DNA of 64,000 nucleotides from Halomonas zincidurans B6. Its GTDB lineage: Bacteria; Pseudomonadota; Gammaproteobacteria; Pseudomonadales; Halomonadaceae. The stretch covers positions 2,418,001-2,482,000 of the forward strand of contig NZ_JNCK01000001.1 of the NCBI RefSeq assembly GCF_000731955.1, written 5' to 3'. Positions 7,115 through 18,219 of this stretch are shown piece by piece (positions within the stretch are counted from its first letter, which is position 1; each line of letters opens with the position of its first letter). The notes under the pieces were generated by a model. The model did no database searches, was not told the DNA's origin, and saw nothing but the letters and a program-made list of their open reading frames with translations. The translations under genes and the position numbers were made by a program.

Positions 7115-7978
7115 ATGTGGGAATTGGCTAGTTTCGTACTGAAGGCGGTGAGCTATGCCGTAGTGTTGAGCGCGGCCGGTAGTGCGCTCTTTTTAGCCCT
7201 GTTTCCAACCTTGAACGAGCGCGAGTGCAGCAGAACAGTAACGACGGCGCTCGGCCTCGCGCTCATGGGCAGTGTGCTCACAGCCGCGGCAATTCCGCTT
7301 CGCGCCGGCTTTCTGAGTGGTGAGGGGCTGGGTGGGATGTTCGAGCCGTTCTATCTGGGCATGCTGTTCGAATCTACAGTGGGTACCAGCACTAAACTTC
7401 GCTGGCTGGGGCTGGCCATGATCGGCTTCGTCTGGCTGCGGCGCCCACTCGGATATGGCATCGGGGCGCTGGGAGCGCTTCTGGTCGTGGCGTCGTTTGC
7501 GTTGATAGGTCATACGGCGAATCTGGAAGCCCGGATGGCAGGAGGACTGCTAATCGCGTTGCATCTTCTGGCAGTCAGCTACTGGATTGGTGCACTGTGG
7601 CCATTGATAGGGGTGAGCTATGCTTCCGATACCTCTCGTGTCGCAAGGGTGCTAGAACGCTTCGGCACATTGGCCATGGTCCTCGTTGGCGCTCTCGTCC
7701 TGGCGGGAATAGCGCTGGCGTGGCTATTTATTGGCGAATTTTCGGCGCTATGGGAGAGCCGCTACGGAAACATCCTTGTCTTCAAGCTAGTGGCGTTCGC
7801 CGGACTGCTGACTCTCGCCGGTCTCAATCGCTTCCAGCTCGTGCCAAGGTTCGCTGCGAATGTGCCGGGATCCAGCGCAGCGTTGCGCCGATCAATCGTC
7901 TCCGAGGTGATCGCGGTCGGCATCATCCTGACAATTACGGCAGTGCTCACCACCTACTCGTCTCCCTTCGAGCAGTGA
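7115..7978 (+). CDS. copD: inner-membrane copper transport protein CopD
   Basis: The 287-aa protein has about eight hydrophobic helices. The CopD core is recognisable from IGHTANLEARMAGG, then LHLLAVSYWIGALWPL with the conserved His and Trp-x-Gly residues, and the final NRFQLVPRF segment. CopD proteins are thought to move copper across the inner membrane with CopC as periplasmic donor. The length suits the bacterial single-domain form. AAGGAGAG precedes the start. It is the last intact gene of the accessory block; only an IS66 fragment lies between it and tRNA-Leu. Confidence 0.88.
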   Translation: MWELASFVLKAVSYAVVLSAAGSALFLALFPTLNERECSRTVTTALGLALMGSVLTAAAIPLRAGFLSGEGLGGMFEPFYLGMLFESTVGTSTKLRWLGLAMIGFVWLRRPLGYGIGALGALLVVASFALIGHTANLEARMAGGLLIALHLLAVSYWIGALWPLIGVSYASDTSRVARVLERFGTLAMVLVGALVLAGIALAWLFIGEFSALWESRYGNILVFKLVAFAGLLTLAGLNRFQLVPRFAANVPGSSAALRRSIVSEVIAVGIILTITAVLTTYSSPFEQ

Positions 7979-8039
7979 CGTCGGTGCGGATTGGAACGGT
8001 AAGGGTCATTCCAGAACGTCTGGACTTACCCTTCAATCT

Positions 8040-8200
8040 CTACCGGAGAGGAGCGGCGGCGAACAGCGCCTTCCAGCAGAGCGGCGTCAACCCTTCGGCG
8101 CGAGAGGCCGGAGGGAGGACGATGTGCCGTAGCACGTCGATCAGGTAGGTATAGGTATCCACGCCCTGCAGCCGGCAGATTTGCAGCCCAGAGTGCGTAG
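8040..8200 (-). pseudogene. IS66-family transposase C-terminal fragment
   Basis: On the minus strand a frame reads LQGVDTYTYLIDVLRHI and then SRAEGLTPLCWKALFAAAPLR before a stop at 8040-8042. This matches the C-terminal element of IS66 transposases (LxGVDPYTYLxDVLxR ... LTPRLWKxxFA). Only about 50 residues remain. It lies between copD and the 3' end of tRNA-Leu, right where an island edge would be expected. Confidence 0.68.
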
Positions 8201-8272
8201 ACACCTTGTGGACACGCAGGAAAAATCGGGAAGGTCCAAGCGAAGAAGGAAACCGCTAATTGCTTGAAGCAA

Positions 8273-8359
8273 TGGTGCCGGCGGTCGGACTCGAACCGAC
8301 ACACTGTCTCCAGCGGCGGATTTTGAATCCGCTGCGTCTACCAATTCCGCCACGCCGGC
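8273..8359 (-). tRNA. tRNA-Leu (anticodon CAA), CCA encoded
   Basis: Read on the minus strand the 87-base gene folds as a class II tRNA. Its 5' end is GCCGGCGTGGCGGAATTGG. The anticodon stem GCGGA/TCCGC encloses loop TTCAAAA with anticodon CAA; a long variable arm follows, then GGTTCGAGTCC as the T arm. The acceptor stem pairs GCCGGCG-type bases and the 3' end is ACCA, encoded in the gene. CAA decodes UUG. The gene is divergent from queA. Its 3' end faces the accessory block, the classic arrangement for an integration target. Confidence 0.95.
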
Positions 8360-8552
8360 AGCGGGTCAGGATTATACGGGTCTCGCCGGGTTCGTCAATC
8401 GCCGGGCCTGACTTAATCGCGCATGTCGATTATCATGGTGCGCCTTTGCGGGCGGCCCCTGCCGGGGAAAGCGTCTTCGCGTATCGAAGCGCCCTCCGCA
8501 GACAGGTTTTGACCGTTATCGTCTTGTTACTATCTCGAGCCTTCACGCAGCC

Positions 8553-9590
8553 ATGCAGCGCGCCGACTTCCACTTCGATCTCCCCGACGAGCTGATCGCT
8601 CGCTACCCCAGCGAACAGCGCAGCGATTGCCGGCTGTTGTGCCTGGACGGCGACAGCGGTGCCATCGAGCACCGGCGCTTTCCCGACCTGCTCGAGCGCC
8701 TGACGCCGGGCGACGTGGTGGTGTTCAACGACACCCGGGTGATTCCCGCGCGGCTGCATGGCCACAAGGCCAGCGGCGGGCGCGTTGAAATGCTGCTCGA
8801 ACGCCCGCTCGACGCCCATCGCGGGCTGGCGCACATCCGCGCCAGCAAGTCGCCCAGGCCGGGCAGCGAGTTGATCTTCGAAGGCGAGGTACGCGCGGTG
8901 GTCGAGGGCCGCCGCGAGGCGCTGTTCGAGCTGCGCTTTCTCGGCGACACGCCGCTGATCGAACTGCTCGAGCGCCACGGCCACATGCCGTTGCCGCCGT
9001 ATATAGAACGCGACGACGAACTCGCCGACCGCGAGCGCTACCAGACCGTCTACGCACGCCGCGACGGCGCGGTGGCCGCGCCCACCGCCGGGCTGCACTT
9101 CGACGAGCCGCTGATGGCGGCGATGCGCGAGCGCGGCATCGAGACCGCCTTCGTCACCCTGCACGTGGGCGCCGGCACCTTTCAGCCGGTGCGCGTCGAC
9201 GACATCCGCGAGCACCCCATGCACAGCGAATGGGTCGAGGTCGACGAGACGGTCAGCGCCCAGGTGCGTGCCGCCAAGGCGCGCGGCAACCGGGTGATCG
9301 CGGTGGGCACCACCAGCGTGCGCTGCCTGGAGAGCGTCTGCGCCGCCAGCGACGATGGCCAGATCGCGCCGTTTCGCGGCGAGACCGACATCTTCATCTA
9401 CCCGGGCTATGAATGGCGCTGCGTCGATGGCCTGGTGACCAACTTCCACCTGCCCGAATCGACCCTGCTGATGCTGGTGTCGGCGTTCGCCGGTTTCGAG
9501 CCCGTGATGCGCGCCTACCGCGCCGCGGTCGATGAGCGCTACAGCTTCTTCAGTTATGGTGATGCCATGTTTTTGACACGCAAGCCCTGA
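8553..9590 (+). CDS. queA: S-adenosylmethionine:tRNA ribosyltransferase-isomerase
   Basis: QueA transfers and isomerises the ribosyl moiety of SAM onto preQ1 in tRNA to make epoxyqueuosine. The 345-aa protein starts MQRADFHFDLPDELIARYP and keeps the family blocks VVFNDTRVIPARLHG, AAPTAGLHFDEPL, VTLHVGAGTFQPVR, EWVEVDE and TNFHLPESTLLMLVSAFAG. Length is normal. No good ribosome-binding site is visible upstream, but the N terminus aligns with the family at this ATG. It heads a cluster with tgt, yajC, secD and secF in the standard gammaproteobacterial order, and is divergent from tRNA-Leu. Confidence 0.96.
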   Translation: MQRADFHFDLPDELIARYPSEQRSDCRLLCLDGDSGAIEHRRFPDLLERLTPGDVVVFNDTRVIPARLHGHKASGGRVEMLLERPLDAHRGLAHIRASKSPRPGSELIFEGEVRAVVEGRREALFELRFLGDTPLIELLERHGHMPLPPYIERDDELADRERYQTVYARRDGAVAAPTAGLHFDEPLMAAMRERGIETAFVTLHVGAGTFQPVRVDDIREHPMHSEWVEVDETVSAQVRAAKARGNRVIAVGTTSVRCLESVCAASDDGQIAPFRGETDIFIYPGYEWRCVDGLVTNFHLPESTLLMLVSAFAGFEPVMRAYRAAVDERYSFFSYGDAMFLTRKP

Positions 9591-9646
9591 CCCGCCAGAC
9601 GCGCTGATTTCAGCCCGCGGCGTCATCCATCATTTTCGAGAATTGC

Positions 9647-10783
9647 ATGCGTAACGAATGCTTCATGAGTTTCGAGCGCCTGGCCAGCGACGGGCGTGCC
9701 CGCCGCGGCCGGCTGAGCTTCCCCCGCGGCACGGTGGAAACCCCGGCGTTCATGCCGGTGGGCACCTACGCTACCGTCAAGGGCATGACCCCGCAAAGCG
9801 TCGCGGAGATCGGCGCCGAGATCATCCTCGGCAACACCTTTCACCTGTGGCTGCGCCCGGGCACCGAGGTGATCGAGGCCCACGGCGACCTGCACGACTT
9901 CGCCCAGTGGGACAAGCCGATCCTCACCGACTCCGGCGGCTTCCAGGTGTTCTCGCTCGGCGCGATGCGCAAGATCACCGAGGAAGGCGTGCATTTCCGC
10001 TCGCCGGTGGACGGCACCAAGGTGTTCATGGGCCCCGAGGAATCGATGGCCGTGCAGCGCTCGCTGGGCTCGGACATCGTGATGATCTTCGATGAATGCA
10101 CGCCCTATCCGGCCACCGAGGACGAGGCGCGACGCTCGATGGAGCTGTCGCTGCGCTGGGCCGAGCGTTCGCGCCGCGCCCACGGCGATTCGCCCTCGGC
10201 GCTGTTCGGGATCATCCAGGGCGGCATGTATCCGGAACTGCGCAAGCGATCGCTGGAAGGGCTCGAGGAGATCGGCTTCGACGGCCTGGCGATCGGCGGG
10301 CTGTCAGTGGGCGAACCCAAGGCGGAGATGATCGAAGTGTTGAACTATCTCCCCACCTGGATGCCCGACGACAAGCCGCGCTACCTGATGGGGGTGGGCA
10401 AGCCCGAGGACCTGATCGAGGGCGTGCGCCGCGGCATCGACATGTTCGACTGCGTGATGCCCACCCGCAACGGCCGTAACGGCCATCTGTTCACCGCCGA
10501 GGGCACGGTCAAGATCCGCAACGCCAAGCATCGTCATGATACCCGTCCGCTCGAGGAGGATTGCGACTGCTACACCTGCCGGCACTTCTCGCGCAGCTAC
10601 CTGCATCACCTTGACCGGTGTGGCGAAATGCTGGGCTCGATGCTCAGCACCATCCACAATCTGCGCTATTACCAGCGCGTCATGGCCGGTTTGCGCGGTG
10701 CTATCGAAGCGGGTACATTGGCGGACTTCGTGAATATGTTCTATGCACGACGGGGCCTGAGCGTGCCCGACGCGCCGCAGTGA
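9647..10783 (+). CDS. tgt: queuine tRNA-ribosyltransferase
   Basis: Tgt exchanges guanine 34 of GUN-anticodon tRNAs for preQ1, the step before QueA. The 378-aa product has the TIM-barrel blocks TPAFMPVGTYATVKGM, GNTFHLWLRPG, LTDSGGFQVFSLG with an aspartate of the active site, GIIQGGMYPELR, GLAIGGLSVGE and FDCVMPTRNGRNGHLFT, which contains the nucleophilic Asp. The zinc site is CDCYTC with a later Cys and His (HHLDRCGEM ... STIHN). ATG 9647 gives MRNECFMSFERL; an internal ATG at 9665 is the alternative start. It lies 56 bases after queA. Confidence 0.96.
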   Translation: MRNECFMSFERLASDGRARRGRLSFPRGTVETPAFMPVGTYATVKGMTPQSVAEIGAEIILGNTFHLWLRPGTEVIEAHGDLHDFAQWDKPILTDSGGFQVFSLGAMRKITEEGVHFRSPVDGTKVFMGPEESMAVQRSLGSDIVMIFDECTPYPATEDEARRSMELSLRWAERSRRAHGDSPSALFGIIQGGMYPELRKRSLEGLEEIGFDGLAIGGLSVGEPKAEMIEVLNYLPTWMPDDKPRYLMGVGKPEDLIEGVRRGIDMFDCVMPTRNGRNGHLFTAEGTVKIRNAKHRHDTRPLEEDCDCYTCRHFSRSYLHHLDRCGEMLGSMLSTIHNLRYYQRVMAGLRGAIEAGTLADFVNMFYARRGLSVPDAPQ

Positions 10784-10868
10784 ACTAGCGACGATCTTAT
10801 TTATTTCGGTCGAGGCCGTGTCTCGACCTTGCTTTGCAACTCCGCAACTCTCCAGGAGACAACAACCC

Positions 10869-11204
10869 ATGCTGGATTTCTTCATCTCACAGGCGCACGC
10901 CCAGAGCGGCGGTGGTGCGGCTGCGGGCGGCGGCATCGCCCAGATCGCTCTGCTGGTCGGCTTCGTGCTGATCTTCTACTTCCTGCTGTGGCGCCCCCAG
11001 TCCAAGCGCGCCAAGCAGCACAAGCAACTGATCAGCAACCTCGACAAGGGTGACGAGATCGTCATCGGCGGCGGCCTGGTCGGGCGCATCACCAAGGTCA
11101 ACGACGAGTTCCTGACCCTGGAGATCGCTGAAGGCACCGAGGTCAACGTGCAGAAGAATGCCGTCGCGGCGGTCCTGCCCAAGGGCACGCTGAAATCCCT
11201 CTGA
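10869..11204 (+). CDS. yajC: preprotein translocase subunit YajC
   Basis: YajC is a small single-span inner-membrane protein that associates with SecDF. The 111-aa product has an N-terminal MLDFFISQAHAQ stretch, a Gly/Ala-rich linker, one membrane helix (about residues 26-44), then RPQSKRAKQHKQLISNLDKGDEIV, the family hallmark, and a VGRITKV small beta domain. ATG 10869 is chosen over the GTG at 10818 because CAGGAGAC precedes it and the longer start adds unrelated sequence. secD begins 69 bases downstream. Confidence 0.95.
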   Translation: MLDFFISQAHAQSGGGAAAGGGIAQIALLVGFVLIFYFLLWRPQSKRAKQHKQLISNLDKGDEIVIGGGLVGRITKVNDEFLTLEIAEGTEVNVQKNAVAAVLPKGTLKSL

Positions 11205-11273
11205 TAGTTCTCACGCTGCCGGCCCTCGCGCCGGCAGCGCTCTTACCGCGTCAGCAACAAGGACAGGGCTTCC

Positions 11274-13124
<1,851 letters not shown>

Positions 13125-13136
13125 GGGGCTAACGCG

Positions 13137-14048
13137 ATGCGACAGTTCGATTTCATGGGCAAGCGCCGCCTGGCCTTCATCGTCTCCGGCGTGATGCTGC
13201 TGGTCTCGCTGCTCTCGCTGTTGTTCCAGCAGCTCAATCTGGGGCTGGACTTCACCGGCGGCACGCTGGTCGAGATTCGCTACGCCGCGGCGCCGGCGCT
13301 CGAGGCGGTGCGCCAGGCGCTGGAGAGTGCAGGCTTCAGCAACGTCTCGGTGCAGACCTTCGGCGCGCCCTCGGAGATCCTGGTGCGCCTGCAGCAGGCC
13401 TTCGATCCCGGCGTCGGTCAGCAAGTCACCGAGGTGCTGCGCCAGAGCGGCGAGAACGTCAGCCTGGTGCGCGCCGAGTTCGTCGGCGCCCAGGTCGGCG
13501 GCCAGCTGCGCGACCAGAGCGGTCTGGGCATGCTGGTGGCCCTCGGTGCGGTGGTGCTCTACGTGGCACTGCGCTTCCAGTACAAGTTCTCGCTGGGCGC
13601 GCTGCTGGCGTTGGTCCACGACGTGATCATCGTGCTCGGGGTGTTCTCGCTGTTCCAGATCGATTTCGACCTGACCGTGCTGGCGGCGGTACTGGCGGTG
13701 ATCGGCTATTCGCTCAACGACACCATCATCGTCTACGACCGGATCCGCGAGAACATCCGCAAGTCGCGCATCGAGCACATGCCGACGATCTTCAACGAGG
13801 CGATCAACCAGACCCTGTCGCGCACTCTGGCGACTTCCGGCACCACCCTGCTGGTGTTGCTGGCGCTGCTGACGCTGGGTGGCGACATGATCCAGAACTT
13901 CGCCCTGGCGCTGATCATCGGCGTGGGCGTGGGCACCTACTCGTCGGTCTATGTCGCTTCGGCGCTGCTGATCTCGGTCAAGCTGCAGCGCGAGGATTTG
14001 ATGCCGGCGCAGAAGGAAAACGCCGACGGCGAGGAAGAACTGCCCTGA
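13137..14048 (+). CDS. secF: protein translocase subunit SecF
   Basis: SecF is the partner of SecD in the SecDF-YajC complex. The 303-aa product has the N-terminal helix, the LGLDFTGGTLVEI motif near residues 37-49, a short periplasmic domain and five more helices with the conserved VIGYSLNDTIIVYDRIREN segment. It ends with a charged tail rich in Glu. It is coupled closely to secD and is the last gene of the operon; a strong stem-loop follows 30 bases later. Confidence 0.97.
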   Translation: MRQFDFMGKRRLAFIVSGVMLLVSLLSLLFQQLNLGLDFTGGTLVEIRYAAAPALEAVRQALESAGFSNVSVQTFGAPSEILVRLQQAFDPGVGQQVTEVLRQSGENVSLVRAEFVGAQVGGQLRDQSGLGMLVALGAVVLYVALRFQYKFSLGALLALVHDVIIVLGVFSLFQIDFDLTVLAAVLAVIGYSLNDTIIVYDRIRENIRKSRIEHMPTIFNEAINQTLSRTLATSGTTLLVLLALLTLGGDMIQNFALALIIGVGVGTYSSVYVASALLISVKLQREDLMPAQKENADGEEELP

Positions 14049-14078
14049 CGCGGCGCCACGAATGCCTGGCAAGACCCG

Positions 14079-14104
14079 CGACACCCCGCCTTGGCGGGGT
14101 GTCG
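14079..14104 (+). terminator. terminator after secF
   Basis: A 12-bp perfect stem (14079-14090 with 14093-14104; arm CGACACCCCGCC) has a very tight loop and lies between the convergent ends of secF and the sigma-54 regulator. The T-run is poor, so it is best read as a bidirectional barrier. Confidence 0.7.
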
Positions 14105-14120
14105 TCGTTCAGGCGCGGAC

Positions 14121-15527
<1,407 letters not shown>

Positions 15528-15543
15528 GTCGCTTCCCGAGATG

Positions 15544-15611
15544 TGATTCACTTTCGCATCAATGATACACGGATGAATCGCAAAGAGCCCCCAACGATTC
15601 ATCGATGAATC
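15544..15611. promoter_or_regulatory. probable upstream activator sites for the sigma-54 regulator
   Basis: A perfect 16-base palindrome, GATTCATCGATGAATC, occupies 15596-15611. A further half-site GATGAATC lies at 15572-15579 and a TGATTCA at 15544-15550. The palindrome lies 41 bases upstream of the -24 element, within the range used by enhancer-binding activators, and the region overlaps the regulator's own promoter region, so self-regulation is possible. Assignment to this regulator is inference from position. Confidence 0.6.
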
Positions 15612-15651
15612 ACGGCGAGGATGCAGCCCGCCAACCACGCCGCCCAGGCGC

Positions 15652-15667
15652 TGGCATGGTTCATGCA
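15652..15667 (+). promoter_or_regulatory. sigma-54 (-24/-12) promoter of the gbuA operon
   Basis: TGGCATGGTTCATGCA matches the sigma-54 consensus TGGCAC-N5-TTGCA, with the invariant GG and GC dinucleotides exactly 10 bases apart. Transcription would begin near 15678, about 40 bases before the gbuA ATG. The divergent gene encodes a sigma-54 activator, which supports the call. Confidence 0.82.
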
Positions 15668-15717
15668 AAGTACACACAACGTCAGTGATCGATAACAATG
15701 CCGCTTCAGGAGGCCGC

Positions 15718-16671
15718 ATGGACAAGCCGAACCTCAACCAGCCGCTGGGCGGCAACGAGATGCCGCGTTTCGGCGGCCCGGCGACGATGCTGCGCCTGCC
15801 GACCCAGACCACGGCCGCCGGCCTGGACGCCGCCTTCATCGGCATCCCCATGGACATCGGCACCTCCAACCGCCCGGGCACCCGGCTCGGCCCGCGCCAG
15901 ATCCGCGACGAATCGCGCATGCTGCGGCCCTACAACATGGCGACCCGCGCCGCGCCGTTCGACAGCCTGCAGGTGGCCGACATCGGCGACGTGCCGATCA
16001 ATACCTTCAACCTGCCCAAGAACCTCGACATCATCAGCGGCTACTACGACGCAGTGCTCGCCCAGGGCTGCGTGCCGCTGACCCTGGGCGGCGACCACAC
16101 CCTGACCTGGCCGGTCCTGCGCGCCATCGCCAACAAGCACGGCCCGGTGGGGCTGATCCACATCGACGCCCACGCCGACGTCAATGAGCACATGTTCGGC
16201 GAGGAGGTCGCCCACGGCTGCCCGTTCCGCCGCGCCCAGGAAGAGGGCCTGCTCGACAGCCAGCGGGTGGTGCAGATCGGCCTGCGCGGCACCGGCTACG
16301 CCGCCGATGATTTCGACTGGTGCCGCGACCAGGGCTTTCGCGTAGTGCCCGCCGAACAGTGCTGGTACCAGTCGCTGGCGCCGCTGATGGCCGAGGTCCG
16401 CGAGCAGATGGGCGACGGCCCGGTGTACATCTCGTTCGACATCGATGGCCTCGACCCGTCGGTGGCGCCGGGCACCGGTACCGTCGAGATGGGTGGCCTC
16501 ACCGCCCAACAGGGGCTCGAGATCGTGCGCGGCGCCTGGGGCCTGAACGTGGTCGGCGGCGACCTGGTCGAGGTCTCGCCGCCCTACGACACCAGCGGCA
16601 ATACCGCGCTGATGGGCGCCACCCTGCTCTATGAAATGCTCTGCGTGCTGCCGGGCGTCGAGCGCCGCTAA
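15718..16671 (+). CDS. gbuA: guanidinobutyrase (ureohydrolase family)
   Basis: A manganese ureohydrolase of 317 aa. Metal-ligand motifs are GGDHTLTWP, HIDAHADVNE and SFDIDGLDPSVAPGTGT. The N terminus QPLGGNEMPRFGG and the RPYNMATRAAPFDSL, FDWCRDQGFRVV and SPPYDTSGNTALMGA blocks closely resemble the 4-guanidinobutyrase GbuA of Pseudomonas rather than arginase or SpeB agmatinase, as I recall those sequences. It would cleave 4-guanidinobutyrate to GABA and urea. ATG 15718 has AGGAGG seven bases upstream; a GTG at 15685 would lie almost at the predicted transcription start, so I reject it. Downstream genes for a ketoarginine decarboxylase-like enzyme and an aldehyde dehydrogenase complete the route. 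Agmatinase activity cannot be excluded. Confidence 0.83.
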   Translation: MDKPNLNQPLGGNEMPRFGGPATMLRLPTQTTAAGLDAAFIGIPMDIGTSNRPGTRLGPRQIRDESRMLRPYNMATRAAPFDSLQVADIGDVPINTFNLPKNLDIISGYYDAVLAQGCVPLTLGGDHTLTWPVLRAIANKHGPVGLIHIDAHADVNEHMFGEEVAHGCPFRRAQEEGLLDSQRVVQIGLRGTGYAADDFDWCRDQGFRVVPAEQCWYQSLAPLMAEVREQMGDGPVYISFDIDGLDPSVAPGTGTVEMGGLTAQQGLEIVRGAWGLNVVGGDLVEVSPPYDTSGNTALMGATLLYEMLCVLPGVERR

Positions 16672-16750
16672 TCCACGACGGCGTTGGTCGTGGCCGGCCG
16701 GCGCCGTTTTGATCCGCTTTGCTGATCGACAACAACAATGGGTAACCACC

Positions 16751-18145
16751 ATGTCTTCCAATCAAGCCACGGCCGCAGGCCGTAACGACAGCAACGCGCC
16801 CGATGGCGGGCGCATCAAGCCGCGGGCGCTGATCAAGTTCCTGCTCCCCTCGCTGATCGGGATCGGCATGTTCCTGATCCCGTTTTCCACCGGCGACGGC
16901 ATCAATATCGGCATGGGCATGCTCGCCGACGGGCTCAAGGCGCTGCTCGGCGCCGCGCTACCGGCGATCGCCGTGGCCGTGCTGTGCCTGTCGGTGATCC
17001 TGACCGCGCTGATCAAGCTGACCCGGCCGGGCTGGGCCCGCGACGGCGCGGCCAACGAACTGTTCGACGTCGAGCCGCTGTGGTTCGCCATGCGCGTGCT
17101 GGGTGCCGCGTTCGCGCTGATGACCTATTTCCAGGTCGGACCGGGCTTCATCATCGCCGATTTCACCGGCGGCGTGATGCTCAACGACCTGGCGCCGGTG
17201 CTGCTGACGTTCTTCTTCTTCGCCGCTCTGCTGCTGCCGTTCCTGGTCGACTTCGGTTTCATGGAGTTCATCGGCAGCCTGGTGCGCAAGCCGTTCCGGC
17301 TGATCTTCGGCCTGCCGGGGCGCAGCGCCATCGACGCCACCGCCTCGTGGATGGGCTCCGGCACGGTGGGCGTGCTGATCACCACCCAGCAGTACGAGCA
17401 GGGCTATTATAACCGCCGCGAAGCGTCGGTGATCGCCACCAACTTCTCGATCGTGTCGATCGCCTTCGCGCTGCTGGTGACCAGCTTCATCGGCATCAAT
17501 CAGCTGTTCGTGCAGTTCTACCTGACCGTGGTGGTCGCCGGATTGATCGCCGCCGTCGTGGTGCCGCGCCTGCCGCCGCTGTCGCGCAAGCCGAACAGCT
17601 ATTACGAGCCGGTGGGCTGCCGACTCGAGGAGGAAAATACCCGCCGGGTGGGCGTGCTGCGCTTCAGCCTCGGTCAGGCCGTGGCCGCCGAAACGGCCCC
17701 GGGTCCGCGTGCCCTGGCGCGCAGCGCGATGCTCAACGTCGCCGACATCTTCCTCGGCCTGCTGCCGCTGGTGGTGGCGATCGGTACCGTGGCGCTGATC
17801 CTCGCCGAGTTTACGCCGCTGTTCACCTGGCTCTCCTACCCGATGGTGCCGGTGCTCGAGTGGCTGCGCATTCCCGAGGCCCAGGCCGCCGCCCCGGCGA
17901 CCCTGGTGGGCTTCGCCGACATGTTCCTGCCGGCGGTGCTGGCCAAGGACATCGACAGCGAGCTGACGCGCTTCGTGATCGCCTGCCTGTCGCTGACCCA
18001 GTTGATCTACATGTCCGAGATCGGCGCGCTGCTGCTCAAATCCAAGATCCCGCTCAAGCTCTGGGAACTGGTAGCGATCTTCCTGCTGCGCACGGCGATC
18101 ACCCTGCCGATCATAGCCTTCATCGCGCACACCTTCGTGTTCTGA
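16751..18145 (+). CDS. YjiH-family (nucleoside-recognition/Gate domain) membrane transporter
   Basis: A 464-aa polytopic inner-membrane protein with roughly ten to eleven helices. It has two Gate-type halves, the first around MGSGTVGVLITTQQYEQGYYNRREASV and the second around VGFADMFLPAVLAKDIDSELTRFV, as in YjiH-type carriers. The hydrophilic N terminus (residues 1-27) is cytoplasmic. ATG 16751 starts 79 bases after gbuA; an upstream in-frame extension runs back into gbuA and is rejected. Family substrates are mostly unproven. Operon position suggests uptake of arginine, agmatine or 4-guanidinobutyrate, which is inference. Confidence 0.72.
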   Translation: MSSNQATAAGRNDSNAPDGGRIKPRALIKFLLPSLIGIGMFLIPFSTGDGINIGMGMLADGLKALLGAALPAIAVAVLCLSVILTALIKLTRPGWARDGAANELFDVEPLWFAMRVLGAAFALMTYFQVGPGFIIADFTGGVMLNDLAPVLLTFFFFAALLLPFLVDFGFMEFIGSLVRKPFRLIFGLPGRSAIDATASWMGSGTVGVLITTQQYEQGYYNRREASVIATNFSIVSIAFALLVTSFIGINQLFVQFYLTVVVAGLIAAVVVPRLPPLSRKPNSYYEPVGCRLEEENTRRVGVLRFSLGQAVAAETAPGPRALARSAMLNVADIFLGLLPLVVAIGTVALILAEFTPLFTWLSYPMVPVLEWLRIPEAQAAAPATLVGFADMFLPAVLAKDIDSELTRFVIACLSLTQLIYMSEIGALLLKSKIPLKLWELVAIFLLRTAITLPIIAFIAHTFVF

Positions 18146-18219
18146 AGCAAAGCGACGGGCTACGAGCCGCGAGCCGCGAGCCAAAAATGCTAACGAAGCC
18201 CGAAGCCAAAGGATAAACA

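Noticed and set aside
8433..9626. 397-aa minus-strand frame
   Set aside because: Shadow of queA in high-GC DNA; its residues are His/Gly/Val-rich low-information sequence.
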